Made by a program: the position numbers and the translations under genes
The notes under the pieces: model-generated
Told to the model about the DNA's origin: nothing
Databases searched by the model: none
The model's input: the letters and a program-made list of their open reading frames with translations, nothing else
Assembly: GCA_039707465.1 (NCBI GenBank)
Contig: CM077658.1
Location: 17,521,074-17,585,073, forward strand
DNA: 64,000 nt
Reading direction: 5' to 3'
Source of the DNA: Rhabdophis nuchalis
Taxonomy: Eukaryota; Chordata; Lepidosauria; Squamata; Natricidae
Part shown: positions 54,346 through 64,000 of the stretch, in pieces
Layout: each line of letters begins with the position of its first letter
How positions within the stretch are numbered: the stretch's first letter is position 1

Positions 54346-55256
54346 ATTTCATTTGGACTTTGTCCTATGTGATTCTCTCCTGTGGTGTTCTGTGATGTTA
54401 TGCTTCGCAATCTTCTTTAGGGTTGTATTTGCATGTTGCTCGTTAATTACTGGGTGGATGCATTTCATTCACGCCGTTCGTTTTGGCCACGGGGAGAAAA
54501 TCCAAAACAGGAACAATAAATTTTCTTTTTCCACTTCATTTCTAAAGGCCATTCATGTCTTTGGAATCCATTTTTGCATCGACTGGAATAGATGTGAGCT
54601 TTCCAAGTGCAGTGCCAATTTGCTGGTCTTTCCTCGGCTCGGGTGGCCAACACATCACAACAATAGCCAGGCTGCATTGTAAACATGGTCGTCTCCGTAA
54701 GCCAACGGAAATGCCTTCAACCAAACCAAGAGAGGAGATTTAATATCATCTTGGAATACTCAATGGGGGGGGGGGGGGAACCCCTTGTTTTCCAGCAAGC
54801 ATATTTGACTGGGAAAGAGGTTCTGTGGTTTGCCAGCTTAGGAAATGGCCTATTATTGGATCAGCAGTGTGTTCTTATTACTCAATCCGATGCATGAATC
54901 AGAATGAAATGAACCATCACAGACGCCTCCATAAATATAATGGCTCCTTGGTGAATGCAGCTCCTGCTGCATTTATAAGCATCATAAAGAATGTTATTTC
55001 TGTACCTCTGATAGATCAGCCCAGCAAAATGGGAAAAACAGTTTTATTAGCCTATTGGGCAAAAAGTAGTGCTCGCCCTTCCCAAATGCCGATATTTGGC
55101 AGGGTTTTCCTGGCATCTGAGCCAAACGCCTAGCTTCAAAACTAGAGGTGGTAGGATGGGCTGTTTTACTCAGGTTGTCAGATTCCTTCAAACACATAGG
55201 TGAGCCAAGGTCAACATCATAACCTCTAGACAGAGGCCTCTGAATTATACAGAACT
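54346..55256. other. Unique sequence, CNE-like; G-run near 54764
   Basis: Strongly non-repetitive with TCCATAAATATAATGGCTCC and CATTTATAAGCATCATAAAG. A G13-14 run lies at about 54764-54777. No exon. Confidence 0.3.
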
Positions 55257-55394
55257 TTAGAATAACAGAGTTGGAAGGGACCTTGGAGGTCTTCTAGACC
55301 AACCCACTGCTTAGGCAGGAAACCCTACACCCCTTCAGACAAATGGTTATTCAGCATCTTCTTTAAAACTTCCAGTGTGGGAGCATTCACAACC
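55257..55394 (-). mobile_element. CR1 3' fragment
   Basis: The plus strand reads AGAATAACAGAGTTGGAAGG, TCTTCTAGACCAACCCACTG and TGGGAGCATTCACAACC. Confidence 0.8.
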
Positions 55395-55522
55395 AGCGTG
55401 CCTACCATCCCTGTCTTACTATCCCCATTTATCTGCATCTGCTTCCTTTCTTCATGCTTATGTTCATACTTATTACCTTGTACATGTTCGACAAATAAAC
55501 AAACAAATAAATAAATAAACCA
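55395..55522 (+). mobile_element. LINE 3' tail (same family as 9385-9917)
   Basis: GTGCCTACCATCCCTGTC, CTTATGTTCATACTTATTAC and CTTGTACATGTTCGACAAAT, then AAATAAATAAATAAAC. It shows the true 3' end of the family seen at 9385. Confidence 0.65.
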
Positions 55523-56177
55523 AGATTTTTCCCTGCTTGTAGCCATCTGAAGAGAGACAGCAAAGGGGAAAGTTGACACCCACAACACCCATCTCACCCA
55601 TTATGCAATTGATATCCACTTATCTCAGAAGTCAAGATATAAGCCCATAATTGTGTCATGACATCAGTAATCAATTTTCATCATTTTAGTATTAGGGTGG
55701 CTTGTTGCAGATGGGCACCTTCCTCCATCTTCTATCCTTCGTACCTTTCAAGATCTTTCCACACACACACACCCCGAAAAAATATCCAGTATTGCTCTTT
55801 GGAGAAGAATTTGAATGTTCGTAATCCTAATTCATTCTCAGTAATCTCCTGCTTTAGCTCCCTCCACCCACCCCTGTTCGCATTCTGTTGGAGGAAAGAG
55901 AATTGGCTTTCAAGGAAGAGCCTTTCATGGACATTCTCATGGGTGGGAGATGAGGGTCTTAACACCTATTTCTAACAAAGTGGACAAGCTCTGTGGATAT
56001 CTCTCCAGCAATGTAAAGCCACACATTTCACTTCCATCCCAAGGGAAGCCAGAGTGAAGAATAGCAGACTTAGAGCTTTTCCAGACTGTGGAAATGGGTA
56101 GCCAGGAGACCTCAGAGCCAGAGGAAAGAGTGACTAACTGAAAAATATTATACTGTCTGCCACATCCAGAGTTTAAA
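55523..56177. other. Unique sequence
   Basis: No element or exon recognised. Confidence 0.35.
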
Positions 56178-56303
56178 ATAAGGTGCTGTGAAGCAGTGTA
56201 AGTGCTATTGCTAGTCCTTCCTTCCTTCCTTCCCTCCCTCCCTCCCTCCCTCCCTCCCTCCTTCCTTCCTTCCTTCCTTCTTTCCTTCCTTCCTTCCTTC
56301 CTT
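56178..56303. repeat. SINE tail followed by (CTTC)n/(CCCT)n
   Basis: 56181-56213 (GCTGTGAAGCAGTGTAAGTG then CTATTGCTA) is a family-2 SINE tail. A CCTT/CCCT/CTTC array to 56303 follows, then the next SINE. Confidence 0.8.
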
Positions 56304-56520
56304 GTTGGTGCAGTGGTAAGAATGCCATATTGCAGGCCAGCTCTGTGCACTGCCAGGAGTTCGATTCTGACTGGCTCAAGGTTGATTCAGCCTTCCATCC
56401 TTCCAAGGTCGGTCAAATGAGGACCCAGATTGTTGGGGGCAAGTGGCTGACTCTGTAAACCATTTCGAAAGAGCTGCAAAGCCCTATGAAGCAATAGGGA
56501 AGTCTAAGTGCTATTGCTAG
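56304..56520 (+). mobile_element. tRNA-derived SINE, family 2
   Basis: Head TTGGTGCAGTGGTAAGAATG, body TCAGCCTTCCATCCTTCC and AAATGAGGACCCAGATTG, tail AGTCTAAGTGCTATTGCTAG. Confidence 0.82.
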
Positions 56521-57200
56521 GGCTGAAAGGTAGAAAAACCGAAGCCACATTGAGAAGCGAAACAACCTTCAGTGGGGCTGCAAGACAGATTGTGACATAA
56601 TTTTCCAAACGATCCGAGGCGCAAAACTCCTCCCTCCTCACCTCCCCAAATGCTCCTCTGTGTCGTTTTTCAGGCAGGGTAGATCGATCCTCACAATGAG
56701 TCTATTATTATCGTCATAATCATCCTTTCCGCCATCTTCCCAAGCCCCCGTTGACATCTGCAGAGCAGAGGGAGCGGGAGCCTAGCTGGAGACAGCTGTT
56801 GCGATGTTTATCGTGCCAAAAAAAGGGAGCCGCCTCCACATGTAAGCTGCATCCCTCGCTGCTCATTAGTGTGACACTGGTAATGAGGTAATGCATCGCA
56901 GGGGCTTTTGCAAGTCTTCGCTTGCTTTAATAGGTAACAATGCATGGATGGGAGAAATGAGCCACGTGCTTTGGAGGCAGCTCAAGGAGAAGGCAGAGAG
57001 AGGGGAGGACACAGCAGCTTCACAGTTGAACTGAATTGATAATTACCCCAGGAGCTCCAAGCACCAAATGGTTCGTTTCAGAGAAGGTGGGAAAGCGACC
57101 TTCACCCAAGACTACTCCAGCTGGATTTTCTCTTCTCTCCACTCCAGGACTGTAACCATCCACTGCCCAAGATAGGGAGCCTTGTGGAATTTCAGTCTTT
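56521..57200. other. Unique sequence, strongest CNE-like island (about 56560-57020)
   Basis: No repeat. Contains CTCATTAGTGTGACACTGG then TAATGAGGTAATGCATCG, two opposed TAAT-type sites, plus GATGTTTATCGTGCC. Enhancer-like by eye only. Confidence 0.35.
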
Positions 57201-57680
57201 AAACCATGGTTATCTTTTCTATGGTTTTCCCAGTGGCAATGGATGGCTGTGAAGGTTGGACCATAAGAAAAGCTGAGCACCAAAGAATGGAGGCCTTTGA
57301 ACTCTGGTGCTGGAGAAGACTCCTGCGAGTCCCTTGGACTGCAAGGAGATCCAACCGGTCCGTCCTAGAGGAGATCCACCCTGACTGCTCTTTAGAAGGC
57401 CGGATCCTGAAGAGGAAACTCAAAGACTTTGGCCACCTAAGGAGAAGGAAGGACTCCCTGGAGAAGAGCCTCATGATGAGAAAGATGGAGGGCAAAAGAA
57501 GAAGAAGGGGATGGCAGAGAATGAGGTGGCTGGATGGAGTCACTGTAGCAGTCAGCGTGAGCTTAAATGGACTCCAGAGGATGGTAGAGGACAGGATGGT
57601 AGAGGACAGGAAGGCCTGGAGGAACGTTGTCCATGGGGTTGGGATGGGTCGGACACGACTTTGCAACTAACAACAACAAA
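57201..57680 (+). mobile_element. Bov-B (RTE) LINE 3' end
   Basis: The frame at 57206-57670 (154 codons) is uninterrupted: VFPVAMDGCEGWTIRKAEHQ, LKDFGHLRRRKDSLEKSLMM, WLDGVTVAVSVSLNGLQRMV. It includes a 15-bp in-frame duplication giving MVEDRMVEDR near 57580-57612. The tail is CAACTAACAACAACAAA. 5' truncated. Confidence 0.9.
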
Positions 57681-57747
57681 TTTTTCTTTGCAATTTAGGC
57701 ACATCATTCGTTGCAATTATTTCTCGGCTTACAACACTTTGTTTGGT

Positions 57748-58124
57748 GTCACTAACCAATGAAGCAAACTAATTGTCTCCTGCAAACTCCATTCCCCTTT
57801 CGCTCTTCTTTTATTTCCTCTGGGAGGGGCCATTCATCATCTACCTGTGGCCTCACTCCCAAGTCGATCCCTGATCTTTAGCTGTTCCCTTCGTCTGGCA
57901 ATTCTGCACATGTGCAAACTGGGAACAGGTTCCAGCTGTTCATCTGCCTCACTGATGTCTGACTCTGAAGGCAGCTGATAACTGGCATACAGCCTTGGCC
58001 CCCTCTCTGCCTCCGACACAGAGCCCTCCTCTGAGCCTCCCCCAGACTCCAGAACTGGCCCAGGTTCCTCCCCAACCCTCCTCACTGTCCGAATCTGCTG
58101 CCACCTCCACAGGCCGCAACAGAC
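57748..58124 (-). mobile_element. LTR family 1, partial
   Basis: The minus strand begins TGTTGCGGCCTGTGGAGG and continues through GAGGAAATAAAAGAAGAGCG to TTAGTTTGCTTCATTGG, then stops. It supplies the 5' two-thirds of the family. Confidence 0.75.
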
Positions 58125-58732
58125 ATATAGAGACAGAGGGAGGAGGGAGGAGGAGGAGGAGAGAGAAAACTGCAATAAATAAATACACATTTGTTACAGG
58201 ATTTATGTTTCACATTGCAATATTTATGCTGGCTCTTCCTGCATGAGTATTCTTGTGTATGACTGTAAGCTACAGATTTAGTTTACATCTGGATGCATTG
58301 TTTTAACTGTGGGCTCCCTGTCATGTTCTTTATGAACAGAAAGGCAGGCAGCTTGATATATATTCCATAATTAATTAATACCGTGAGAAAGCCTCTGAGC
58401 ATCATCTTCTTTTGCAGGAAGCGGGAGCCAAAATGACAGAGATGCCGAAGAGTGAGCTATTCCTGCATCCCTGCCATCAATGACATAGCTACTCCACCGC
58501 CAGAGAGAACCAGCCTGTGTCGATGATTGCTTGGCTCCGTAGTAATAGGAGTAAACTAGGAGCTTTGCCTCCAGTCAGAGACCATCTGGCAATGGGAGAT
58601 TCATCCTTTGTTTCTGATTCATCAAGTCTTTCCAAAGCAGCCACCTCTTTGATTACGGGGAGTTAAAACATTGGTCTGGGCAAAGAGCTGTGGATGGAAT
58701 GCTTCCCTCTGGGGGTGGCTGGTCTGGGTACA
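58125..58732. other. Unique sequence
   Basis: No repeat except a short purine stretch near 58137. TTTTGCAG near 58416 resembles a splice acceptor, but the downstream frame closes within about 22 codons. Confidence 0.3.
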
Positions 58733-59142
58733 TGCAGTCCTCACTTAATGCTCCCTCGTTTTATAATTGTTTGAAGTTATGACGACCACAGAACATGTGC
58801 TTTAGAGCCCCTAACACTGAGGAGCCATAACAGGTCATGCCATTGCAGTCACATGACCCCATGTCAGGTGGGGCAAGTTGACCATTGTGGTGTTCCGTGG
58901 TCACCTGACCATATTTTCAATTTGTTCCAGCATTGTTTGCCTGTGTCCATCCAAAGACACCCATTCACGGTTCATTGAGCAACCATTGGGTTTGCTTAAT
59001 GACCTCCACGTTCGCTTAAGGACTGAAGCGTTCATTTAACAACCACTGCGAAAAAGAAAAGAAAAATAGGATAAAAAGGTCAATTGGATGCATCAATTTA
59101 CCACAGTAATTCCAGGCTCAATTACAGTCGCAGGTTGAGGAC
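58733..59142 (+). mobile_element. Tigger-like DNA transposon
   Basis: Starts TGCAGTCCTCACTTAATG and ends AGGTTGAGGACTACCTATA. The interior has GCAGTCACATGACCCC and TTCATTTAACAACCACTGC in family order. Confidence 0.58.
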
Positions 59143-59195
59143 TACCTATATGTATCTTTATATCCAGATCAAGTACATAAAAGTCTTACTAAAAA

Positions 59196-59546
59196 GGATT
59201 AAATAAAAGAGGAGTGAACGGGACATGAGCCTTTGCAGGAAGCAATTAGTTCATCTGGTCAGTTCATGCTTTGAAAAGTTCTGTTTGATTCTGTGCTAAG
59301 TTTGGCCCTGGTCTGCATTTGGCAGTTAGGTCTCTGGCAGCCTTCCAAGGGAGATAAGGTGGGTGTTTATCAACAGTCCCCTGAAAGACTGTGGCAACTC
59401 AAGCAGACATCTGTCGGAACCTTCACAGACTGTTTGTGAAGCCCTGAGGGCTGTGAATGACCATAATTCTCAGCCGTATAAATAAAAGAGGGCTTTGGGG
59501 ACTACGATTGTGATTTATGCTTTCTCAGGAAACCTAGGTCAGAACA
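59196..59546 (+). mobile_element. LTR family 1, partial
   Basis: AAATAAAAGAGGAGTGAACG, CAGGAAGCAATTAGTTCATC, GGGAGATAAGGTGGGTG and TAAATAAAAGAGGGC, ending GGTCAGAACA. The 5' half is missing. Confidence 0.72.
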
Positions 59547-60356
59547 TTGGATGGGAAGTTGAGTTGAAGTTCCAGAAGACCCTGAGAAGATCTCCGTGTC
59601 TTCTGTAGGACAAAAAGTAGCATGATCCAGATAGACCCTGAGAAGATCAGCAGGATTGGCCAGAAAAACATTCTAGCAGCAAAGGGCAAACACTGCAAAA
59701 CCTGAAGGAAGGCAAGACGGTGAGGAGACATGGGAAAGTTGAGGGATGGGCCAACCAGAAGATCAGCGAAAGATGTAAGAAGATGCTGAGAAGGTGGACA
59801 GGCCAGTGGGAAGTTGATGAGAAAATCAAGGGGTGGACAGACAGGCAGGAAGATGCTAAAATGATGGAGTGTACATTGCAACCGGTTGTTGCTTAATTTA
59901 GATAGCACCCTGGGCATTTCTATTCTCCTTCTACTGGGGAAAAAAAAACCGAGACGTCAAGAAGACAACCCACCTGAAAAAAAAGGCAGGCCAACAACTG
60001 AAGTTTGCGTGTTAAATTATTCCCCTTGTCAAGCCAAATTCTACTGTACAATTCTGCTCTATGGTAGCACAGCCTCCTTTCTCGTCGCCCCCCCTGCCCT
60101 CCCACTTCCTCCTTTAGCCATAACAATTAGGGTGCCCCATTTCCTCTGCACGGAGGCCCCCCCCCATGGACTCTCTTTGGTAGATTTAATAAGCTCGAGT
60201 TATTGCTGTTCAATCTACTCATCAACTGCACATCCAGCATTACAATTTGGACCATGGAAGCCGACGTGCTGTGTGTCACTGCAGGAGACAGGAGACAGGA
60301 GAAAGGGATGATCAAAGGGAGGACTCTTTCTCCCACCTACCCTGAGTTTCTTTTAC
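59547..60356. other. Unknown plus CNE-like sequence
   Basis: 59547-59880 follows the LTR directly and has short repeated GACCCTGAGAAGATC motifs; it might be retroelement leader, not proven. About 59990-60260 looks like unique, possibly conserved sequence. Confidence 0.25.
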
Positions 60357-60385
60357 AACACACACACACACACACACACACACAC
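60357..60385. repeat. (CA)n microsatellite
   Basis: About 14 uninterrupted CA units. Confidence 0.95.
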
Positions 60386-60643
60386 TCCTCTGTCTGCATC
60401 AGCATCGAGTCCCTCAAAGGGGAGAGATGGCTCCAGGGCAGAGGGGAGTATGAGTAATTTGTAAGTCTGCCTCTGTCTCCCTTCCACTGCATGATAAAGA
60501 CATTAATATTATGGCTAAGAGAATTTCTATTATTAGGGGTAGGGTTTTTTTTGCCAGTCATCCTGCCCCACAGATGGCTTCCCTCGGAATCCCATTCAAG
60601 GGGAGAAAAAAGGCTAAATTCTTCAATTGGAGTAGGCCTATTG

Positions 60644-60781
60644 CAGGGATGTCCAAACTTGGGAACTTTAAGACTTGTGGACTTCAACTCCCAGAACTCC
60701 CCAGCCAGCATAGCTGGGGTCATGTGAATTCTGGGAGTTGAAGTCCACAAGTCTTAAAGTTCTCGAGTTTGGACATCCCTG
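60644..60781. mobile_element. hAT-type MITE with 8-bp target duplication
   Basis: Inverted ends CAGGGATGTCCAAACT and AGTTTGGACATCCCTG. The arms share TGTGGACTTCAACTCCCAGA and its complement. Identical flanks GCCTATTG at 60636-60643 and 60782-60789. The arms differ at a few positions near the centre. Confidence 0.92.
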
Positions 60782-60946
60782 GCCTATTGGATCAGGTTTC
60801 TTCGGCCCTTCCACTTACTTAGCTGACAATGTTTGGGATAAAACACATGTCTATCATCTGAAATTAAAATCATACAAAGTCATACACTGGAAACTTTGCC
60901 AGCAGTTTGGGTTCGAATGCAGCAAAAATCACGGGGAACAGCAAAT

Positions 60947-61003
60947 TGTTGTGGCCCACCAGTGGAGCTGGTGGCAGAGTCAGACATTGAGGAGGACTGA
61001 GTC
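60947..61003 (+). mobile_element. LTR family 1, 5' end only
   Basis: TTGTTGTGGCCCACCAGTGG then AGCTGGTGGCAGAGTCAGAC matches the start of 16708-17339. Truncated by the SINE that follows. Confidence 0.65.
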
Positions 61004-61228
61004 TAACTAAATGCCAAAGGCGCACGGAACGCTGTTCCCTTCCCACCCAATGTGGTTCCTATTTTTCTACTTGCATTGTTTACGTGCTTTCGAACTGCTA
61101 GGTTGGCAGAAGGTGGGACAAGTCACGGGAGCTCACTCCGTTACGCAGCGCTAGGGATTTAAACTGCTGAACTGCCGATCTTTCTGATTGACAAGCTCAG
61201 CGTCTTAGCCACTGGGCCACATGCCCAT
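61004..61228 (-). mobile_element. Sauria-type SINE without the Bov-B-like tail
   Basis: Body and head in reverse: ACTAAATGCCAAAGGCGCAC, CCTATTTTTCTACTTGC, GCGTCTTAGCCACTGGGCC. The 3' tail is missing at the LTR junction. Confidence 0.82.
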
Positions 61229-61772
61229 TGATAAAACACAGGGATAAATGACTTTTGTATAGTGAAATCACTTCGATTTGGTTTTGGCGATGTTTCATCA
61301 ACACATATATAGAAAAAGATCCGGAAAGAAAGAAAAGGAGGAAATATTATGTTATTCTAGCAAAGAACTTGAGGCGAATTGCAGATGGACAATGATTGGT
61401 GGACAGTTTTATTTTTAAAAAGAGGATGGTAGAAAGATGAATTTTTAACCACCTTGATTTGACACCGAATTGCCTAAAAAGTTCCAGGCAACTGTGAAAT
61501 CTGTGGGAAGGGAATGTTAAAAACTATAGTTCCGGTCGTGAAGGGATAAATGGTTGAAGGTTTAGTCTATTTATCCAAAGAAATTATTTAATGGGAAGGA
61601 GCGAACATATTATATCACAGACTGCTGCCTTCTCTAATCCAAAACAAATGAGAGATGTTCACACAGTCAACGATTTCATAAGATAAATGTTTACTTGAAT
61701 CATATCCCTCAGACAGGTCTGCAATTGAAAGGAGTGATTGTGTGATTGAATGAGAACATTCACACAGAAAGT
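61229..61772. other. Unique sequence
   Basis: No element or exon recognised. Confidence 0.35.
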
Positions 61773-61825
61773 ACAAGTAGTACTCCACTTATGACTGTGT
61801 CGCTTAACAATAGTTCAAAGTTACA

Positions 61826-62213
61826 TGTCAGGCTTGGAAGCCATCTTTTGCATTGACCTTCCGGCCTGCTTGCATTTACTGCTGTGGGGAAGGGGGTATT
61901 ATATGGAGTGTGGGAGATATATATAGTCATAACAACATTCCTTTCTCAGAGAGTCAAGGATATCTTGCCCTGCACCTGGAAGGTGTGACTGGGAGGCATC
62001 TCCAGTTTTGGAAGGTGCCTGATTGGGCCATGTGATGGACATGTGGGTGCTGGGCAGGGACGTGGACTTTCTTTTGGGTGGGGAAAACCTGGAAGCTTTC
62101 AGATTTGGGTTTTCCCAGAAATGTCAATATGGCATCTCTAATAAAATGGAACTTTGAGGAACTTCATGACTTGGAGTCTTCTTTCTTTGGGGGTGTTACC
62201 TGGAACCCTGACA
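61826..62213 (+). mobile_element. Solo LTR family 2 with 5-bp target duplication
   Basis: Starts TGTCAGGCTTGGAAG and ends GGAACCCTGACA (388 bp). TATA-like ATATATATAG near 61918 and polyadenylation-like CTAATAAAATGG near 62140. Flanked by TTACA at 61821-61825 and 62214-62218, the 5-bp duplication typical of many LTR elements. No internal genes, so it is a solo LTR. Confidence 0.88.
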
Positions 62214-62508
62214 TTACAATGGCTTTGGGGAAAAAAGGGATTTATGACCAGTCCTCCCACTTATGACTGTTGCACTTTTCCCACAGTTACATGATCGCAA
62301 CTTGGGTGCTTGACAACCAGCTCACATGTACAATCAGTTGCATCTTGCCAAGGTTACATGAGCGTGGCTGTCAATTTTCCTGACTGGTTTCCAAAAAGCA
62401 ACATCGATTGGGGATTCACTTAACAACCCTGTGATGTATAGGATGACTTGCTTTCCAACCATACCAACATACAACCAGAAATTCAAGACCCAACTATGGT
62501 GGTAAGCA

Positions 62509-62750
62509 AGGGAGGCACTACTATCAGTTCGCTTGGGTGTGCGTTGTGCGTGCGCATTCACAGTTCTATTAATATGTTCTGTGCAAGCACAGAACTGAAA
62601 AGCAAGATGGCAGGGCCTATGGCGCTGCCCAGATAACCAGCTCAGGAGCGTGGCATGCCTGGGTCGCTGACAGTTCCAGCGACCCAAGCCGCCAAACCAC
62701 TACCAGTTCGGCTGCACCAGGCCGAAGTGGTAGGAACCCACCACTGGAGG
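62509..62750 (+). mobile_element. GC-rich hAT-like element
   Basis: The interior matches 7528-7740: GCCAAACCACTACCAGTTCG and the end TAGGAACCCACCACTGG. The flanks GGTAAGCA and GGTAAGTC resemble a decayed 8-bp duplication. Confidence 0.6.
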
Positions 62751-62775
62751 TAAGTCAAGGACTACCTCTAAATTC

Positions 62776-63356
62776 CAGGGGGGAGAAAGATTCGGTTTCA
62801 TCTCCTCCCTGACAAATTCGTCTTTCATGCATGGGCAAATTCAGGATCATCTGCAATTAGTTCTACAATTACCCCTTGTGTTTCAGATGCTCTACAAATA
62901 TGTAAAAAAAAAAAGAACATAACAATATACCCTGCAAGACCGGAGATATTGATTTATTTCACTTGCGTTGTCAACATGTTACTTTTGGTCTCGCACTTTT
63001 GTCAACGCTTAGGGTCCTTCTGCTCTTCCCTCCGAGTTGCCTTCAATATTTTTGCTAAGTGTTCCTCCGGAGTTAAACGGAAGTGACAGCTTCGGGCCAG
63101 CTTGAAGATAATATGTTTAGAAAGAGATTATGTAAACTAATATTATGTTTAATTAATGAATGTCTATACCAAGAGAGCTGGCATTCTAAACCTAGCTGAA
63201 GTGACAGTGTTTAGCAGAATCTTTTTGCAAATTTGCCTTGGTGCACCTGGGTTCCTTAGACACAAAGAGCAGCGTGTAGCCTATATTTCCTTCCAATAGG
63301 TTGCAATTCCCAATATTCTAGAGAAAGGGTTGGTTCTACTCTTTCTAATCTCATGG
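62776..63356. other. Unique sequence, CNE-like at about 62930-63260
   Basis: No repeat. Contains GTTTAATTAATGAATGTC and TTTAGCAGAATCTTTTTGC. Conservation not shown. Confidence 0.3.
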
Positions 63357-63601
63357 AAGGGACTCGGTGGCTCAGTGGCTAAGACGCTGAGGTTGCCGAT
63401 CAGAAAGGTTGGCAGTTTAGAGGTTCGAATCCCTAGAGCCAGGTAACAGAGTGAGCTCCCATTACTCCCAGCTTCTGCCAACCTAGCAGTTCGAAAGCAC
63501 GTAAAAAATGTAAGTAGAAAAATAGGAACCACCTTTGGTGGGAAAGTAATAGCGTTCTGCGCGCCTTCGGCATTGAGTCATGCTGGTCATATGACCATGG
63601 A
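63357..63601 (+). mobile_element. Sauria-type SINE, 3' truncated
   Basis: Head ACTCGGTGGCTCAGTGGCT, B-box-like GGTTCGAATCCC, body to TCATATGACCATGGAGA. The Bov-B-like tail is lost. Confidence 0.85.
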
Positions 63602-64000
63602 GATGGAACCATGGCCAGGATGCCTTTACACAGATCTATTTTTTGGTATCAGTTACATTCCCCTTCTGGATCCGAAGGCTCTTTTTACAGAGTCACTCAG
63701 GCCGAAGCCACCTTCAATTTAAACTCTTCCAATGCATTTTACATGGGGCTGCCCTTGGAGACTGCTCAGAAGCTACCATTGATCCCCACAAACATTCCGT
63801 CTGTCTACAGAACTCATCGATGAATAAATCCCTGCAGGAATATAGGTTTTGTCTTTTCTTCTTTTGTTAAGACTGGGGGAATTCATCAAACGTTTGCTGG
63901 GAATGTGTACCCGAAGGGCTGCATTCTAGTCGGCAGGCAACAATTTGTGAACCTCTGAGTTATGGGTTGTTTCTCTCAAAAGAGCCTCTCTCCATTCTCA
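63602..64000. other. Unique sequence
   Basis: No element or exon recognised. Frames of 70-75 codons overlap each other and show no domain. Confidence 0.3.

Larger units (their letters stand above)
61773..62775 (+). mobile_element. Tigger-like DNA transposon with two nested insertions
   Basis: Pieces at 61773-61825, 62214-62508 and 62751-62775 follow the family order: CAAGTAGTACTCCACTTATG at the left, GATTCACTTAACAACCCTG inside and GTCAAGGACTACCTCTA at the right. An LTR and a GC-rich element interrupt it. Confidence 0.7.

Noticed and set aside
58408..58500. Possible exon after a TTTTGCAG acceptor-like site
   Set aside because: The frame closes after about 22 codons and no family is recognised.

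Overview
This window looks like intergenic or intronic DNA from a squamate reptile, most likely a snake. I find no host protein-coding exon, rRNA or functional tRNA gene. The assignment rests on the repeats: tRNA-derived SINEs with a Bov-B-like tail (Sauria-SINE type), Bov-B LINE 3' ends, CR1 and L2/L3-type LINEs, a LINE ending in an (AATAG)n-type tail as described for snake genomes, and long GATA/GACA (Bkm-like) arrays. Nearly all long open frames are microsatellite translations or retrotransposon ORF2 remnants.

Layout. 1-10 kb: Sauria-type SINEs (one inside a CR1), two copies of a second SINE family, a MIR-like SINE whose core is expanded into a 67-bp tandem array, and LINE fragments. 10-20 kb: a Penelope-like hairpin, Bov-B, a SINE with a 14-bp target duplication, an L1-like fragment, a purine tract, an LTR, a Bkm-like compound array and a 100-bp GAA tract. 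20-30 kb: Tigger-like DNA elements, an LTR, two hAT MITEs (one a perfect palindrome) and a LINE split by CR1. 30-38 kb: a GA minisatellite, a second LTR copy, TATC arrays split by CR1, and a small tRNA-like element carrying what reads as a complete hammerhead ribozyme. 38-50 kb: CR1, Bov-B and L2 fragments, including the longest CR1 ORF2 remnant (278 codons) and a Bov-B inside a SINE. 50-64 kb: TATC/TCTAA arrays, Bov-B, LTRs, a hAT MITE and a Tigger-like element with two nested insertions.

Between the repeats lie islands of unique sequence with balanced composition and TAAT-type motifs. They look like conserved non-coding or enhancer sequence near a developmental gene, but that cannot be shown without an alignment.

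The most notable item is 36951-36997 on the minus strand. Three stems, the CUGANGA and GAA core and a permissible cleavage residue can all be drawn with no mismatch, 12 nt downstream of a tRNA-like B box. This resembles a Schistosoma Sm-alpha-style ribozyme SINE, here in a reptile. Other families in the window carry partial versions of the same motif.
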